Positions 54,731-64,000 of a DNA stretch of 64,000 bases are shown here, one piece after another. Origin of the DNA: Vibrio crassostreae (GTDB lineage Bacteria > Pseudomonadota > Gammaproteobacteria > Enterobacterales > Vibrionaceae); NCBI RefSeq assembly GCF_024347415.1, contig NZ_AP025478.1:1-64000 (forward strand), given 5' to 3'. The notes below the pieces were generated by a model that had not been told where the DNA came from, did no database searches, and saw nothing but the letters and a program-made list of their open reading frames with translations. A program made the translations under genes and the position numbers. Every line of letters starts with the position of its first letter. The first letter of the stretch is position 1.

Positions 54731-56137
54731 TTAGTTCCTATAAGCCGGTATCGGTTTGGTGGTCGTGCTGATTTCTTTGGTGCTTTGCTGCGCGGTTTTT
54801 CTTTGCGAGTCAATCAGTTGATTACGGTGGTTGAGTGCTTCAATGGCTTTGTCGGCCAGCCCCGCAGTAAAGCGTTTGGCGTTATCGACATCACGCGTGA
54901 TGAGAGCGATGTCATCCTGGCTGTTATTGGTGTTGGCCAAGGATTGGCGGGCAACATTTAACATGCTCACGAGGTACTGGTTAAGCAGCTCCACCGCTAT
55001 CATTCGTGAGTAGTTGCCGGTATCGGGCGATTGATTGGCGGATAAGTCGTCAATAAAGAACTTGAGTACCGGGGTTTGAGTCAGATCCAGAAACCCTTTT
55101 TGTTTCTCCGTGAGTTTTTGGTCGGTGGCTATCGTTTGCAGTATCGATTCCAGCTGTGTGCGTATCTGGTTTTGAATCCCGTTGGCTTGAGTGATGGAGA
55201 GGTTATTGCGCTTGGCGAGGGTAATGCACGCCTCAGGGGCTGTTTTGCGACACTGATAAACGTCCGCCTGCCCCCCTTCAAGCAAGACATTGACCAGATT
55301 GTTGTTGTCGGTCAAAAGGCTCGGGTAGTAACGCGGGTTGCCGTTTTTGTCGTACACGTAAGTGCCTGACAAGCTCATCATAAATTGCGCTAAATTTTTG
55401 TCAGAGGACAAAAAAGCGTTATTCATGATCGCGGACCAGACCACGTTGTGATGGGTTTGGGTCATGTCTTTCAGGGCTGGGTCCTTTTTGGCGTCCTTTA
55501 GCTGATCCGCAGCTTTGCCCCCTGCGCCACATTCATGTTGACCTTGTACCCAATCCGAGAAGGCGTTGTTTTGTGTACCGAGCGTCGCGCAGACGTGCTT
55601 TTTGGTGGCAGGAGCGGCAAAGGCGGCCAGTCCACCGATGGACGCTTGCGCGGCTTCACAAGAGTTCACCGATTGATTGAGATATTTGTCGAGCCTGGCT
55701 TGGAGATTGTCCAGGTTTTGCTTGAGCTGCGGCGCCCAGGTTTGCAGGGCCAAATTGACAATGAAAGGAGGGGCATTATGAATTACAGCTTTGCCCAGTT
55801 TCACCAGTTGGTCTGAGCTGATGTGGGAAAATCCCCCCATAAACATATCAATGCCAGAGCACCCCGCACTGATGGAGGGAACCGTGACGCTGACCAACTG
55901 TGCTTCGACGATTTGATTACGCACAAACAAACTGCCCCCGGTGTAGTAGTTGGCCGATTGCCCTTGGTAAGCGGTCGGATTCGAGACGTTGGCGTTATAC
56001 CCTGAATCATCAAAAAAGCGGGCCAGTGAGTGGTTGGTGTTGGCGTGGCTAGCGCTTGTTAAGCTGATGAGAAATAAAGGAATAACTCGCTTATGCACCG
56101 AAACGGTGGATAAATGGTGGGAAAGTGAACGCGTCAT
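54731..56137 (-). CDS. traH: Pilus assembly/conjugation protein TraH
   Basis: This 468-residue protein has a signal-like N-terminus (VIPLFLISLTSASHANTN), the TraH landmark GCSGIDMFMGGFSHISSDQLVKLG, and a conserved C-terminal region (TRDVDNAKRFTAGLADKAIE). It is an outer-membrane-associated part of the F-type apparatus, required for pilus extension together with TraF, TrbB and others. It overlaps trbB by four bases. Confidence 0.92.
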   Translation of the reverse strand: MTRSLSHHLSTVSVHKRVIPLFLISLTSASHANTNHSLARFFDDSGYNANVSNPTAYQGQSANYYTGGSLFVRNQIVEAQLVSVTVPSISAGCSGIDMFMGGFSHISSDQLVKLGKAVIHNAPPFIVNLALQTWAPQLKQNLDNLQARLDKYLNQSVNSCEAAQASIGGLAAFAAPATKKHVCATLGTQNNAFSDWVQGQHECGAGGKAADQLKDAKKDPALKDMTQTHHNVVWSAIMNNAFLSSDKNLAQFMMSLSGTYVYDKNGNPRYYPSLLTDNNNLVNVLLEGGQADVYQCRKTAPEACITLAKRNNLSITQANGIQNQIRTQLESILQTIATDQKLTEKQKGFLDLTQTPVLKFFIDDLSANQSPDTGNYSRMIAVELLNQYLVSMLNVARQSLANTNNSQDDIALITRDVDNAKRFTAGLADKAIEALNHRNQLIDSQRKTAQQSTKEISTTTKPIPAYRN

Positions 56138-56547
56138 TGGAGAGCCTCCTGTACTCGCGGGTCGTTAAGGGCGTGCTGAAGGCTTTGAGCCAGCGTGCTT
56201 TCTGGGACGTCTCCAATGCTCAAACGTGAGAACTTACGGCTGTTTACGTTCATTAAGAAGGTCGCAGGCATGACCGTTTTCCTCTGGGCGGGAAAAAAGG
56301 TCTTGCCTATTTCTGGTGTGACAGGAATAGGGACCTCAAACCCTGGAATGCCCGGCCCATCAACAGAAAAGGCGTAAACCGGTAATTGAAATCGTTCGCC
56401 AAGGCGAGTGATTTTAGGAGCGGTCTTATGGCAGTACGGGCAGGTGCTTTCAAAGAAGAACACCAGGGCATACTGGTTTTGCATGACCGCGTGTACGCTG
56501 GCGGCATGAATTAAAAAAGCCAGCGCAAGGGTACAAAGAAATGGCAT
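56134..56547 (-). CDS. trbB: Thioredoxin-like conjugation protein TrbB
   Basis: This 137-residue periplasmic protein has a signal peptide (CTLALAFLIHAASVHA) and a thioredoxin fold with the redox motif CPYC in FFFESTCPYCHKTAPKI and a cis-Pro segment TVMPATFLMN. TrbB helps disulfide formation in F-type proteins such as TraH and TraN. It overlaps traH. Between it and traF is a 174-bp gap without an evident gene. Confidence 0.88.
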   Translation of the reverse strand: MPFLCTLALAFLIHAASVHAVMQNQYALVFFFESTCPYCHKTAPKITRLGERFQLPVYAFSVDGPGIPGFEVPIPVTPEIGKTFFPAQRKTVMPATFLMNVNSRKFSRLSIGDVPESTLAQSLQHALNDPRVQEALQ

Positions 56548-56721
56548 AGCGCCTCCTTACGTTTTAGGGTAAAAGGAGAAATAAAAGAAAGTGAACATCA
56601 TTTAAGAGAGTGGTCTGGACGAAGTTGGGTGTGTTGTATCAAACGTTGCACTATGGTTGGAGTGACTTGCCATACTGGCTCTGTTTATGGCGTTTGGTGG
56701 TTTTATATGGATTGATTCGCT

Positions 56722-57507
56722 TTAAAAATCCGATTGCTCAAAGTTGGTGGCGACGTTGTAAAAGCGCCCAATTAAATCATTTTTGCTTATCCAGCCGTAC
56801 GCCAGTGGCTTCATCTCTCCGGTGCTTGGCTGGACCAAAATCAAGGCGGGCGTAAAAGGCACCGTGACTTTGCCTTGGTTGTGGCGGTTTTCTTTGAGGT
56901 GAGTGATGAAGGTTTCATCATTACTGATCCCAAGGAGCTCAAAATGGTATTGGTCAGCAAACGCTTGAATGGACGGGGCGAGTTGCTGGCTGAGCGTATC
57001 TTTTCCTTCATAAACAAAGAAAAAGCCCCATCCGTCTTGTTTCATCTTTTCAACCGCGTCGGTTTTCTTCTTGTCCTCTAGTGCTAAATACACTTGTCTT
57101 GCCGCTTGCTCGGTCGGATGGTCTTTGGTGTAAGAGAACTCCGGTCTTTCGAGCAGCAGCGCTTTAAAGGTCATGCCTAATTGGTCGGTTTGGTCAGTGA
57201 TAAAATGATTCAACGCTAAAAACTTTGAGAGCTTGTCTTTATCTTTGGGATGAATGGCCGCGTCGTTTTGCGCTTCAATATGCACAGAGTGAAACCAGGC
57301 CATCTGTTCGGTGGCCGATAAGGTTTTAGGGCTTGAGACGGTGGTTTGAGTGTTACTTGGCAGCGGCTTAGGTTTGGGTTTAACGGGCATTGCTTTTGGC
57401 TCGTTGTACCATCGCCACCCAGGAGGGGTTTCCTGAGCAAGAGTTGGATGGAGGTGAGTCAGCAGCGCTAGGGTAAGGACGCAAAGCAGAGGGTTTTTCA
57501 TCATCAT
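56722..57507 (-). CDS. traF: F-type conjugation protein TraF
   Basis: This 261-residue protein has a signal peptide (LLCVLTLALLTHLHPTLA), the family opening PPGWRWYNEP, and a thioredoxin-like C-terminal domain lacking the CxxC motif (GWGFFFVYEGKDTLSQQLAP, then TVPFTPALILVQPSTG). This is typical of TraF, which works with TraH and TrbB in pilus assembly. Three ATG codons in a row at the start leave the exact start ambiguous by two codons. It lies 23 bases after traN. Confidence 0.93.
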   Translation of the reverse strand: MMMKNPLLCVLTLALLTHLHPTLAQETPPGWRWYNEPKAMPVKPKPKPLPSNTQTTVSSPKTLSATEQMAWFHSVHIEAQNDAAIHPKDKDKLSKFLALNHFITDQTDQLGMTFKALLLERPEFSYTKDHPTEQAARQVYLALEDKKKTDAVEKMKQDGWGFFFVYEGKDTLSQQLAPSIQAFADQYHFELLGISNDETFITHLKENRHNQGKVTVPFTPALILVQPSTGEMKPLAYGWISKNDLIGRFYNVATNFEQSDF

Positions 57508-57530
57508 AGACCTTGGTTCCGTGGAGGCGG

Positions 57531-59258
57531 TTATCCGCCTGTGGCACTTTGAAGTCGTTTCTTGATTTCATCAAAGTTGGGGAGGTTGGTGTTGGCACGC
57601 ATGTCCGGGTAGAACTCTTTAAAATCAATGTATTCAAAATTGATTTGACCCAGTTCTTCGGGCGTAATGGCGGCGCAGGTGGGATTTTTAGCACTGCCTA
57701 ACCGTTTACCCAGTTGCTGAAGAGACCCTTGCTCTTGGATGATTTTGGCCAGCTTGTTGTCGTAAACGCAGTAACTGCGCTTTTTACGGGTGCAGACACC
57801 AAGCACTTTCTTGGCGCAGTATTGCCCCACGTACAGGGTTAAGCCTTTCTCTTTGGCTTCCCCCAGCGCTTCTTCCGCTTCGCTGCATTTCGCTCCCAAT
57901 CCTTGCCCCCATCCTGAGTCTTTACAACAATCGTTGAAGCCCGCGAGTTTCTTACTGCACTTCATCGGCTTTCCCGTGAATATTTTGGGTGGGTCGCCGA
58001 TGTCTTTCACGGCTTCGGCAAGCCCTGCCAGTGCCGCAACGGACTTATCAAAATTGCTATTCAATTTGGGCGCCCCCTCGTAACACTCCCCGTCAAGACA
58101 GAAGGAGTGCTCCCCACATTGCAGATCAGTGGCTCGGCATGTCTTCTCAGCACAACGCTTTGTGACCTCTTGCTCGATGCACACCCCATTTTGCTTAAGG
58201 CTGCAATGTTGAGTTTGAGTCGTACAGTCTTTCGGGAGGTTTGCGCAGGTGTTAGGGCGGTCACAACGATGGTCTATCCGATATTTCCAACAATTGAGCG
58301 TGGTGGGAATGCCATTAATGGTGCGGGTGGCTCGACCTTCAATACATTGCTGGCGAGTGACCTGGCACGAGTTCATCAGGCGGCATTGTGTTCGCCAGAT
58401 CATGGTGTTTTTGATGCAGTTCCCTCCGGATAAGGAGAATCCGTTTGAGCAGCTCAAGGTGGCTTTTTTCGTTTGTGTGGTGGGTCGACAAATCTCGTAG
58501 CGTTTATGCCAGTATGCGCTCCATTGCCAGTTTAAGTTGATGGTATGTTTTAAATCGCCAAGCGTGTAGCCTTGGTTGGGAGAGACTATCTTTCCATCCC
58601 AAAAATACGTGGTTTCTGATCCCGAAAAACCTTTTCTAGTCCCTGATTGCCTCACGTAATTGTCATTATTGTATCGGCATTGTGGGAGGGGGCGTTGGCA
58701 ATCCCTCCCTTGTTGTGTCCAACCGGATGGACAGCGGTAGTTCACCTCACCGGTGCTCACGGAGGCAACGGGGACTTTTGTACAAGGCACGTTGTTATTC
58801 GTTGGACGATGACACTGTTTAGGAATGTGTTCGATAAGGCACTGGGAGCCGCTATCACAATCCACATAGGCATTTGAGAGACCGTGAGTGATTTCATACG
58901 CATTCTCTTGGCCGAGTAAGGCAAAGCGCATCGCTGGGTCGCTTTTCACATCGGGGCGCCCTTTATTAAAGTGGGTGTTGATGTCTTGAGCCAATCCATT
59001 GGTCACAAACTCTGTCCCTTTTTGTGCATTGATCTCACTGTCTGACAGTGTGGATTCTTTTGGACTGCGGATCTCTTTTCGACACGTGGCGTCTTTGCAA
59101 TAGTCATCAACATTGAGTGGCAGGGCATGAGGCGCGAGCGCTTGGCTTGCCGTTTGTTTTGCCCAATTGGCGCTCTCGGTAAAGGTGTGTTGTTCATTGG
59201 TCAGCGCGAGAGTCGAAAAAAAACTGAGCGTGAGCGCAGTCCAGGCGTAAATCCGCAT
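57531..59258 (-). CDS. traN: Mating-pair stabilisation outer-membrane protein TraN
   Basis: From ATG 59258 (GAGGTG upstream; the longer open frame to 59486 overlaps trbC and is not used) the protein has 575 residues. It has a signal peptide (AWTALTLSFFSTLALT), more than thirty cysteines, YRCPSGWTQQGRDC, a cysteine-dense central part, and the conserved C-terminal GFNDCCKDSGWGQGLGAKC. TraN is the adhesin that recognises recipient outer-membrane proteins and sets host preference. The receptor-binding tip region looks short. Confidence 0.93.
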   Translation of the reverse strand: MRIYAWTALTLSFFSTLALTNEQHTFTESANWAKQTASQALAPHALPLNVDDYCKDATCRKEIRSPKESTLSDSEINAQKGTEFVTNGLAQDINTHFNKGRPDVKSDPAMRFALLGQENAYEITHGLSNAYVDCDSGSQCLIEHIPKQCHRPTNNNVPCTKVPVASVSTGEVNYRCPSGWTQQGRDCQRPLPQCRYNNDNYVRQSGTRKGFSGSETTYFWDGKIVSPNQGYTLGDLKHTINLNWQWSAYWHKRYEICRPTTQTKKATLSCSNGFSLSGGNCIKNTMIWRTQCRLMNSCQVTRQQCIEGRATRTINGIPTTLNCWKYRIDHRCDRPNTCANLPKDCTTQTQHCSLKQNGVCIEQEVTKRCAEKTCRATDLQCGEHSFCLDGECYEGAPKLNSNFDKSVAALAGLAEAVKDIGDPPKIFTGKPMKCSKKLAGFNDCCKDSGWGQGLGAKCSEAEEALGEAKEKGLTLYVGQYCAKKVLGVCTRKKRSYCVYDNKLAKIIQEQGSLQQLGKRLGSAKNPTCAAITPEELGQINFEYIDFKEFYPDMRANTNLPNFDEIKKRLQSATGG

Positions 59259-59295
59259 AAGGAGCACCTCATCAAAAGTTGGGGGCGAAAGAGGG

Positions 59296-60009
59296 TTATT
59301 GGGAATAGAGCGCGCGCAACAGTGGATGAATGTTTTGCTGCGCATCCCCGGCCGCGAGGTAATCCAGAGCTTGGTAAAGTGAAATGTTGCCGTAAAGGAT
59401 GTCGTAGTCACTGGCTTTGCAAGGCTGCTTAGGTAAGCAACGGTTTTGTTTGACCGAAACAAAGGCCGGTACGCGATGAATATCAAATTGCTTAAACCAA
59501 TCAGGGCTGATGGAAAAGCCGCTTTGAATGGGCGCCTTATTGGGGGAGCGTATCAAGGCCTCGATCCGCTTGGCCGTGGCCGGAAAACCTTCAGGTAAGA
59601 CACCGCGTATCACCAGTGGAACGCCTAAGTGCTCACTTTGCATCAGAAGCTGTTTGAGCGCGGTCTTGGGCATGGTGAGTGAAACAAACACCATTACCCC
59701 TTTTGGGGCTTGGTCAGGGTGGCGCGTGGGCTTTTGTCGCCCCAATAAGGGGGACAGGCTCTCCTCTTTTATCAAATCTTGAACATTGCGGCTGAGAGTC
59801 AGCGCTTCTTCTCGATAAGCCTGGGCTTTATTTTGTATGTCGTCCGTAGGCCACGTCTTCGCCGCCTCCGGTTGTTGAGTCATTTTTTGCTCAAGCTTGG
59901 CAAAAGCTTTGAGCTCTTGCTCAGTGTAAGCTTGGGCGGGTAACGCGATAAAAAAACACAGAAAAACAAGAGAGCGCCTAAAGGTGCTCTCAAAAGATGG
60001 AATGGTCAT
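59296..60009 (-). CDS. trbC: F-type pilus assembly protein TrbC
   Basis: From ATG 60009 (GAGGTTACT upstream) this 237-residue protein has a signal peptide (LVFLCFFIALPAQAY), a helical linker, and the TrbC_Ftype domain: PKGVMVFVSLTMPKTALKQL, GVPLVIRGVLPEGF, FDIHRVPAFVSV and YDILYGNISLYQALDYLA. It acts with TraW in pilus assembly. It ends 37 bases before traN. Confidence 0.92.
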   Translation of the reverse strand: MTIPSFESTFRRSLVFLCFFIALPAQAYTEQELKAFAKLEQKMTQQPEAAKTWPTDDIQNKAQAYREEALTLSRNVQDLIKEESLSPLLGRQKPTRHPDQAPKGVMVFVSLTMPKTALKQLLMQSEHLGVPLVIRGVLPEGFPATAKRIEALIRSPNKAPIQSGFSISPDWFKQFDIHRVPAFVSVKQNRCLPKQPCKASDYDILYGNISLYQALDYLAAGDAQQNIHPLLRALYSQ

Positions 60010-60022
60010 AGTAACCTCTTCA

Positions 60023-60253
60023 TTATGGCCGCTGAAAGGGTGGGTAGAGGGTGTGAGCGTTTTGGAAGCTGATTGACAGCACCTTACGAGCATTGAGATC
60101 GCGACAAAACGAGAAGCAAAACTGCGAGAGCGGGAAACAGCAGTAAATGTGCTTGTGGTTGGCGAGCTCTGTTTTTAAAAAATCGGTAAGGGAGTCAGGG
60201 TGACTGGCAATAAAGAGGTCCGTTTCATTTTTGTGGGGAAGAATGGGCATCAT
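60023..60253 (-). CDS. Small tra-operon protein between traU and trbC, function unknown
   Basis: This 76-residue protein fills the gap between traU and trbC with only short spacers, and has a good ribosome binding site (AAGGTGACGCG) before ATGATG. It contains ANHKHIYCCFPLSQFCFSFC, so it is cysteine- and phenylalanine-rich. No family is recognised. Tight packing supports that it is real. Confidence 0.55.
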   Translation of the reverse strand: MMPILPHKNETDLFIASHPDSLTDFLKTELANHKHIYCCFPLSQFCFSFCRDLNARKVLSISFQNAHTLYPPFQRP

Positions 60254-60262
60254 CGCGTCACC

Positions 60263-61273
60263 TTATAAAAAGACACAGTTGCGCTTTCGCCATTGTACAA
60301 AACCAAAGTTATCCCCTGTCACCGGGTTGTCATGGCCGGCTTCCCAGAGTGTGGTTGTCGTGGTGTACGGGTGACACCAGGCGGCATCGGGAATAGGCCC
60401 CGACATTTGATACCGATAACGAGATTTTGGCAAAATAGGATCGGGATATTGATAACAAATCGCGCCATCTTCGCCGCGCGTCTCCCAGATGATCCCTTGC
60501 CGGTGCAGTTTGTAGTTCAGCTTTTCCATCAAGAGTGTCGCCGCCTGGATGGGCGTGTCTCGATAGTTGGTGGTGCCGGTGAGCGGATAGGCACTGCCCT
60601 GTGAGCCTAAACACCAAAATAACGCATCAATAGGTAAGGCAGTATTAGTGGAGGTCAACAGGGCTTCGGGCACGCAAGCAAGCTGCGCCACCAGGTTACC
60701 AAACAGTAACGCTTCGGGATTGAGAATGAGGGATAACTCATCGTCGTCCCAAAGTGGGTCAATTTCCGTCATGTAGGCCACATCAAAAACGTCCGTGGCC
60801 ATGCAGGCGGTGGATTGCATCAGTTGCAGCCAATAAATGACGGGGTACTTATACCAATGGGCGTGATAAAAGCCTCCGTCACTGCTGTCACTGTCACGGG
60901 CGGTCACGCGCCCACCGATACGCTGAGTGTTAGCGCCGGACATTTGCACGCCCATGTTCACCATACAGTAAGGGACGCGCGTGATATCGGTTAAGGCATA
61001 AGGCTCCCAATAGCCAATGTTGATGCCTATTTGCACAAAGATAGGCGGCGGTTTAGGGCAATAAGAGATAGGCAGTGTGGGGTTGGGCGTATCGGGGTAC
61101 TTAGAAGGCATGACGGTGGCCGAGCCTATCGTCATCGGAAACAAGCAATCCCAACAAATATCGGTCATGGGGTTAATAAAACGGCTTTTACACGCTGCAC
61201 TGGCTGCTAGGGTTGATGGGGCAATAAAAACCAATAGGCAGCACAACAGTAAACGAAAGTGTCGTTGTGTCAT
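60263..61273 (-). CDS. traU: F-type pilus assembly protein TraU
   Basis: This 336-residue protein has a signal peptide (LLLCCLLVFIAPSTLAA), the family start KSRFINPMTDICWDCLFPMTIGSA, and GINIGYWEPYALTDITRVPYCMVN, all highly characteristic of TraU, with many conserved cysteines. TraU is needed for DNA transfer and pilus assembly in the periplasm. It lies 158 bp after traW. Confidence 0.95.
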   Translation of the reverse strand: MTQRHFRLLLCCLLVFIAPSTLAASAACKSRFINPMTDICWDCLFPMTIGSATVMPSKYPDTPNPTLPISYCPKPPPIFVQIGINIGYWEPYALTDITRVPYCMVNMGVQMSGANTQRIGGRVTARDSDSSDGGFYHAHWYKYPVIYWLQLMQSTACMATDVFDVAYMTEIDPLWDDDELSLILNPEALLFGNLVAQLACVPEALLTSTNTALPIDALFWCLGSQGSAYPLTGTTNYRDTPIQAATLLMEKLNYKLHRQGIIWETRGEDGAICYQYPDPILPKSRYRYQMSGPIPDAAWCHPYTTTTTLWEAGHDNPVTGDNFGFVQWRKRNCVFL

Positions 61274-61431
61274 GGGGGTGTCCTTTTTCCACGCCGAGCG
61301 TGGTACTCCTTTTGTCTCGACAAGAGGCTTCGCCCCATTATCGCCGCCAAAAGCGAGCTTGGTTAAGAGAAAAAAGCGTCATACTGGAAGCATGATCAAG
61401 GGAGGTGCGCACTTCCAATGCGATGTCATTG

Positions 61432-62163
61432 TTATTGCTCTATCGCCAAGGGGTGCAAACCCGATACGTTCACCTCATCGATGCGCCAGCGCGTGCCTTC
61501 TTGGTAGGCAATCGCTGGGACGTGAGTAATGTTAAGCGATTGGGTTAAGTGGCCTTGCTGCGCAAAATACATTCTTGCGTCCAATAAGGTCGCCATTTCA
61601 TTCGGGCTGCCTCCTGTCAGTACCCACTTGATTGGCTTGGCGTTTTGATACTCGCTGGCGAACCTTCGTTGCTGCGCGTCTCTGGCATCAAAAAAGACCA
61701 GCACCTTACTTAACTCAAATCGTGGTAGAACGTTTTGACCGTCGACCTTTGGCCAAGTGCGGGGTTCAAAGGGGTTCACTCTGGTGCCCGCTTTGGCAAT
61801 CACGGCTCCTGTAGTGGGGGCGATAATGTCTTTAGGGAGGGTGATGCTTGGGTCAACGTAAAAGGTGCGGGGGTTGATCGTGGTGGTTAAGCCTGCAACG
61901 GGCGGTGGGTTTTCAATGCTTTGCTTGGCGCGCTCCGTGAACTCGTTTTGCATGTCCGCTAATTGACCACTGGCCTCAAACCCTTTCAGTCTTTGGTCAA
62001 TCCACTCCAGCATGTCAATCTCACCGATGGGGAAGATAGGGGCCACTTGGCCCAAGTTCTTTCCAGCGGCATTTGTCGTTGCCAGTCCAGCGACCAAAAG
62101 AAAAAGGGGGGATTTAAGCGCTCGCCCCAATGGCTTGATTAAAGGCGTCAATGTCTTTGCCAT
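61432..62163 (-). CDS. traW: F-type pilus assembly protein TraW
   Basis: From ATG 62163 (about 243 residues; the open frame continues to 62238 but that start is deeper inside traC) the protein has a hydrophobic N-terminus (SPLFLLVAGLATTNAAG), then KNLGQVAPIFPIGEIDMLEWI, the classic TraW opening, and FYVDPSITLPKDIIAP and VPAIAYQEGTRWRIDEV. It partners with TrbC. It overlaps the end of traC by 50 bases. Confidence 0.93.
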   Translation of the reverse strand: MAKTLTPLIKPLGRALKSPLFLLVAGLATTNAAGKNLGQVAPIFPIGEIDMLEWIDQRLKGFEASGQLADMQNEFTERAKQSIENPPPVAGLTTTINPRTFYVDPSITLPKDIIAPTTGAVIAKAGTRVNPFEPRTWPKVDGQNVLPRFELSKVLVFFDARDAQQRRFASEYQNAKPIKWVLTGGSPNEMATLLDARMYFAQQGHLTQSLNITHVPAIAYQEGTRWRIDEVNVSGLHPLAIEQ

Positions 62164-64000
62164 AAAAGTGCCTGGAGGTTTGCTCAATGGCGCGCTCCAG
62201 TGAGTGGCCTTGTTTATAAAGATTTTCACAATACTCAAACTCCTTAGGCTCGGTTGAGAACATGGCGCGTTTCACCGGAGAGGCGAAAAAGCGGTGATAG
62301 GTGACATGGCCACCCGCTTTGATGCGCGCACTGCTGTATCCCGCTTCGGCAGACGGAGCGAAACTTTTAATGAGGCGCTGCTCAAACGGTGAGAAGGCAT
62401 CCGGGTTTTGGATCAGATACTCATCAAACCCTTCCCCTTGACGAAGAATGATGTGGATATCGGAGTTGTTGTAGCAGGCTTTGGCTTCCTCGTTGCTAAA
62501 GAAGTCTTCAATCCCTTGAGTCACTGTACAAAAAGCGCCGCCGAACTTACGGGCGGTGCGATAACCGGTGTTGATGAACTCCCTCGCTTGCTCGTTTGCC
62601 CCAGAGAGGAGGCTCCAGGCTTCTTCAATGATGCACAGCTTTGGGGTAGAGCGAGAGCCAGCCAGGTACATCTGCTGGTTAATCGACACCATCAACGCAA
62701 AAATCACGGGTCTGAGCACAGCAGGCGGAAACCCATCCAGCTCCAGCGTGGTGATTTCCACACTGGGGTCGAGCATGGAGGGCTTGTTGAACACATCTTT
62801 GTACATGCCGTCGGTGCAGAACTTTTTCAGTTGCACCGCAATGTCTTTGATGCGTCGGTCGCTTTCTTCTCCAGCAACCTCAATCAAGGCGTCTCTGACA
62901 TCATCCACCAAGGCTTGATTACCTTTACGCTCCCATGCCGTCACTATCGCATCGCCTAAGACGCTTTGTTGAAACGCCGTCAGTGGGACGTAGGGTGACG
63001 CGATGGTGGCAAACAACGCCGTGATATTATCGAGCGCTTCCATCATGGGGTCGACCGGTCTACCGTCATCATCCACAAACTCAAACTCAGCACTTTGCAT
63101 GGCGCCTAAATGCGTGAAGGGATTTAAGAAGATGTTGGCGTGCGTCATGTACGTCCCCCCAAGGCTGAGCGTCAATTTTTTATAGCTGGCCCCTTTATCG
63201 AGGATCCACACTTTACCACCCATGGCGTAAACCGTTTCGGCAATCTCTTGAACCAGAAAGCTTTTCCCTGCGCCTGAGCCGCCGGTCAGAGCGATATTTT
63301 GGTTATCACTGCCACAGGTGAAAGGGTTAAAGAAAGAAATTTGCTGGCGCATCGTGGGCAGCAATACGCCGCCTTTTAACTGACAAAAATCCATGATGAG
63401 AGGGAAGAGGTTCACCAGATTAGAGCTTTTTAACGTGCGAACTCGGCCGGCTTTTTTACAATCGCCCCACAACCCTTCGCTCATCATAAAAGGCAACGTT
63501 GAAAGCAGCGCTTGTGGCTGATTCATTTTCAGGGGAATGATATCAAGGCCAGCATGGCTGAATGACTCCTTCGCCGCTTGGGTGTCTTTTTTCTGGTGGG
63601 TCTTATCGGTAAACAGGGAGACCGTGAGTACCATAGACGCAATGGTAAACTCTTTAGACAACAGACCTTTTTGTAGGGCTTTTCGCTCTTTGAGCTCATC
63701 TTCCGCTGTTGGAGCCAGCAGCGCCATTTGGCTGTTCACCGTCTTGGTTAAGTCTTTTATCTTATTATCGTTATCCGCATTTTGCTTACCGGTTGGCTCA
63801 TTACGAAAGCTCAACGTGACGCGGTGAGGGCAAGTGATATTACGAGAAACGTTGCGAAGAGAAGAAAAGGCCTCAGGTAAGGCGTACAAGCGATAATCCC
63901 CAGGCAGACGAGAAAGTCCCAAATTGACCAGCCGTGTGCGCACCTCCTCCCCTTGGTCATTGGTATGACGGGTGGCGATATGGCCACGATGCGTTAACGC
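62114..64000 (-). CDS. traC: Conjugation ATPase TraC (VirB4 family), 5' end outside the window
   Basis: The frame is open to the window edge, giving the C-terminal 628 residues; the GTG at 63943 is internal. Motifs include Walker A GGSGAGKSFLVQEI, Walker B KLCIIEEAWSLL, and the VirB4-type end (EQARE-FINTGYRTARKFGGAF, then SVTQGIEDFFSNEEAKACYN). TraC energises F-type pilus assembly and retraction at the inner membrane. Full TraC is roughly 800 to 900 residues, so about 200 residues lie beyond 64 kb. Confidence 0.94.
   Translation of the reverse strand, partial: ALTHRGHIATRHTNDQGEEVRTRLVNLGLSRLPGDYRLYALPEAFSSLRNVSRNITCPHRVTLSFRNEPTGKQNADNDNKIKDLTKTVNSQMALLAPTAEDELKERKALQKGLLSKEFTIASMVLTVSLFTDKTHQKKDTQAAKESFSHAGLDIIPLKMNQPQALLSTLPFMMSEGLWGDCKKAGRVRTLKSSNLVNLFPLIMDFCQLKGGVLLPTMRQQISFFNPFTCGSDNQNIALTGGSGAGKSFLVQEIAETVYAMGGKVWILDKGASYKKLTLSLGGTYMTHANIFLNPFTHLGAMQSAEFEFVDDDGRPVDPMMEALDNITALFATIASPYVPLTAFQQSVLGDAIVTAWERKGNQALVDDVRDALIEVAGEESDRRIKDIAVQLKKFCTDGMYKDVFNKPSMLDPSVEITTLELDGFPPAVLRPVIFALMVSINQQMYLAGSRSTPKLCIIEEAWSLLSGANEQAREFINTGYRTARKFGGAFCTVTQGIEDFFSNEEAKACYNNSDIHIILRQGEGFDEYLIQNPDAFSPFEQRLIKSFAPSAEAGYSSARIKAGGHVTYHRFFASPVKRAMFSTEPKEFEYCENLYKQGHSLERAIEQTSRHFYGKDIDAFNQAIGASA

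Noticed and set aside
39241..64000. Many plus-strand open frames of 60-180 codons across the tra region
   Set aside because: They lie antisense to well-supported tra genes and have no ribosome binding sites or family motifs.
1..64000. CRISPR array, rRNA or full tRNA genes
   Set aside because: No regularly spaced identical repeats and no recognisable rRNA or complete tRNA sequence were seen on reading the window.

Overview
The window reads as most of a large conjugative plasmid from a marine gamma-proteobacterium, most likely Vibrionaceae (probably Vibrio). The reasons are an iteron-type rep locus starting at base 1, an F-type (MOBF) transfer region, and AT-rich insertion-sequence-laden accessory DNA. 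The species is inference. Position 1 is exactly a rep start codon, so the molecule was probably linearised there. traC runs off the right edge, so the plasmid is longer than 64 kb.

Layout. 1-1.4 kb: replication initiator and about nine iterons. 1.8-10.1 kb: accessory and decaying DNA with a HigBA toxin-antitoxin pair, a mini-element with a serine recombinase between 38-bp inverted repeats, a methyltransferase, a lipoprotein gene broken at a C9 tract, and an IS6-family element interrupted by an IS903-group IS5 element with a clean 9-bp duplication. 10.1-14.35 kb: the conjugative leading region, with small plus-strand genes (RadC-like, lytic transglycosylase, unknowns) and a duplicated structured leader of about 420 bp, each copy followed by a gene with the same first 33 codons but a different C-terminus. 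14.48-14.64 kb: a strong oriT candidate. 14.7-28.3 kb: a defence island with two overlapping tyrosine recombinases, a candidate toxin-antitoxin-SecB-like chaperone operon, a small recombinase, and a type I restriction-modification operon carrying two extra genes.

29.1-36.8 kb: a complete darobactin-type RiPP cluster. The 55-codon darA, too short for routine gene calling, ends in the heptapeptide WNWSKSF, the darobactin A core. It is followed by a MacB-like permease, an HlyD-like adaptor, an ABC ATPase and a radical SAM/SPASM maturase (darB-E), then an extra MsbA-like ABC exporter. IS remnants border both sides. This is the most important content: a BamA-targeting antibiotic cluster on a conjugative plasmid.

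38.9-64 kb: the transfer region, almost all on the minus strand, in the order (reading leftwards from 64 kb) traC, traW, traU, small ORF, trbC, traN, traF, trbB, traH, traG, small secreted protein, ADP-ribosyltransferase-like protein, traD, a plus-strand YafO-like toxin pair, traI. The predicted nick would send the 14.5-to-10 kb region first, so the leading genes lie with the transferred strand as template, as in F. The tra genes enter last.
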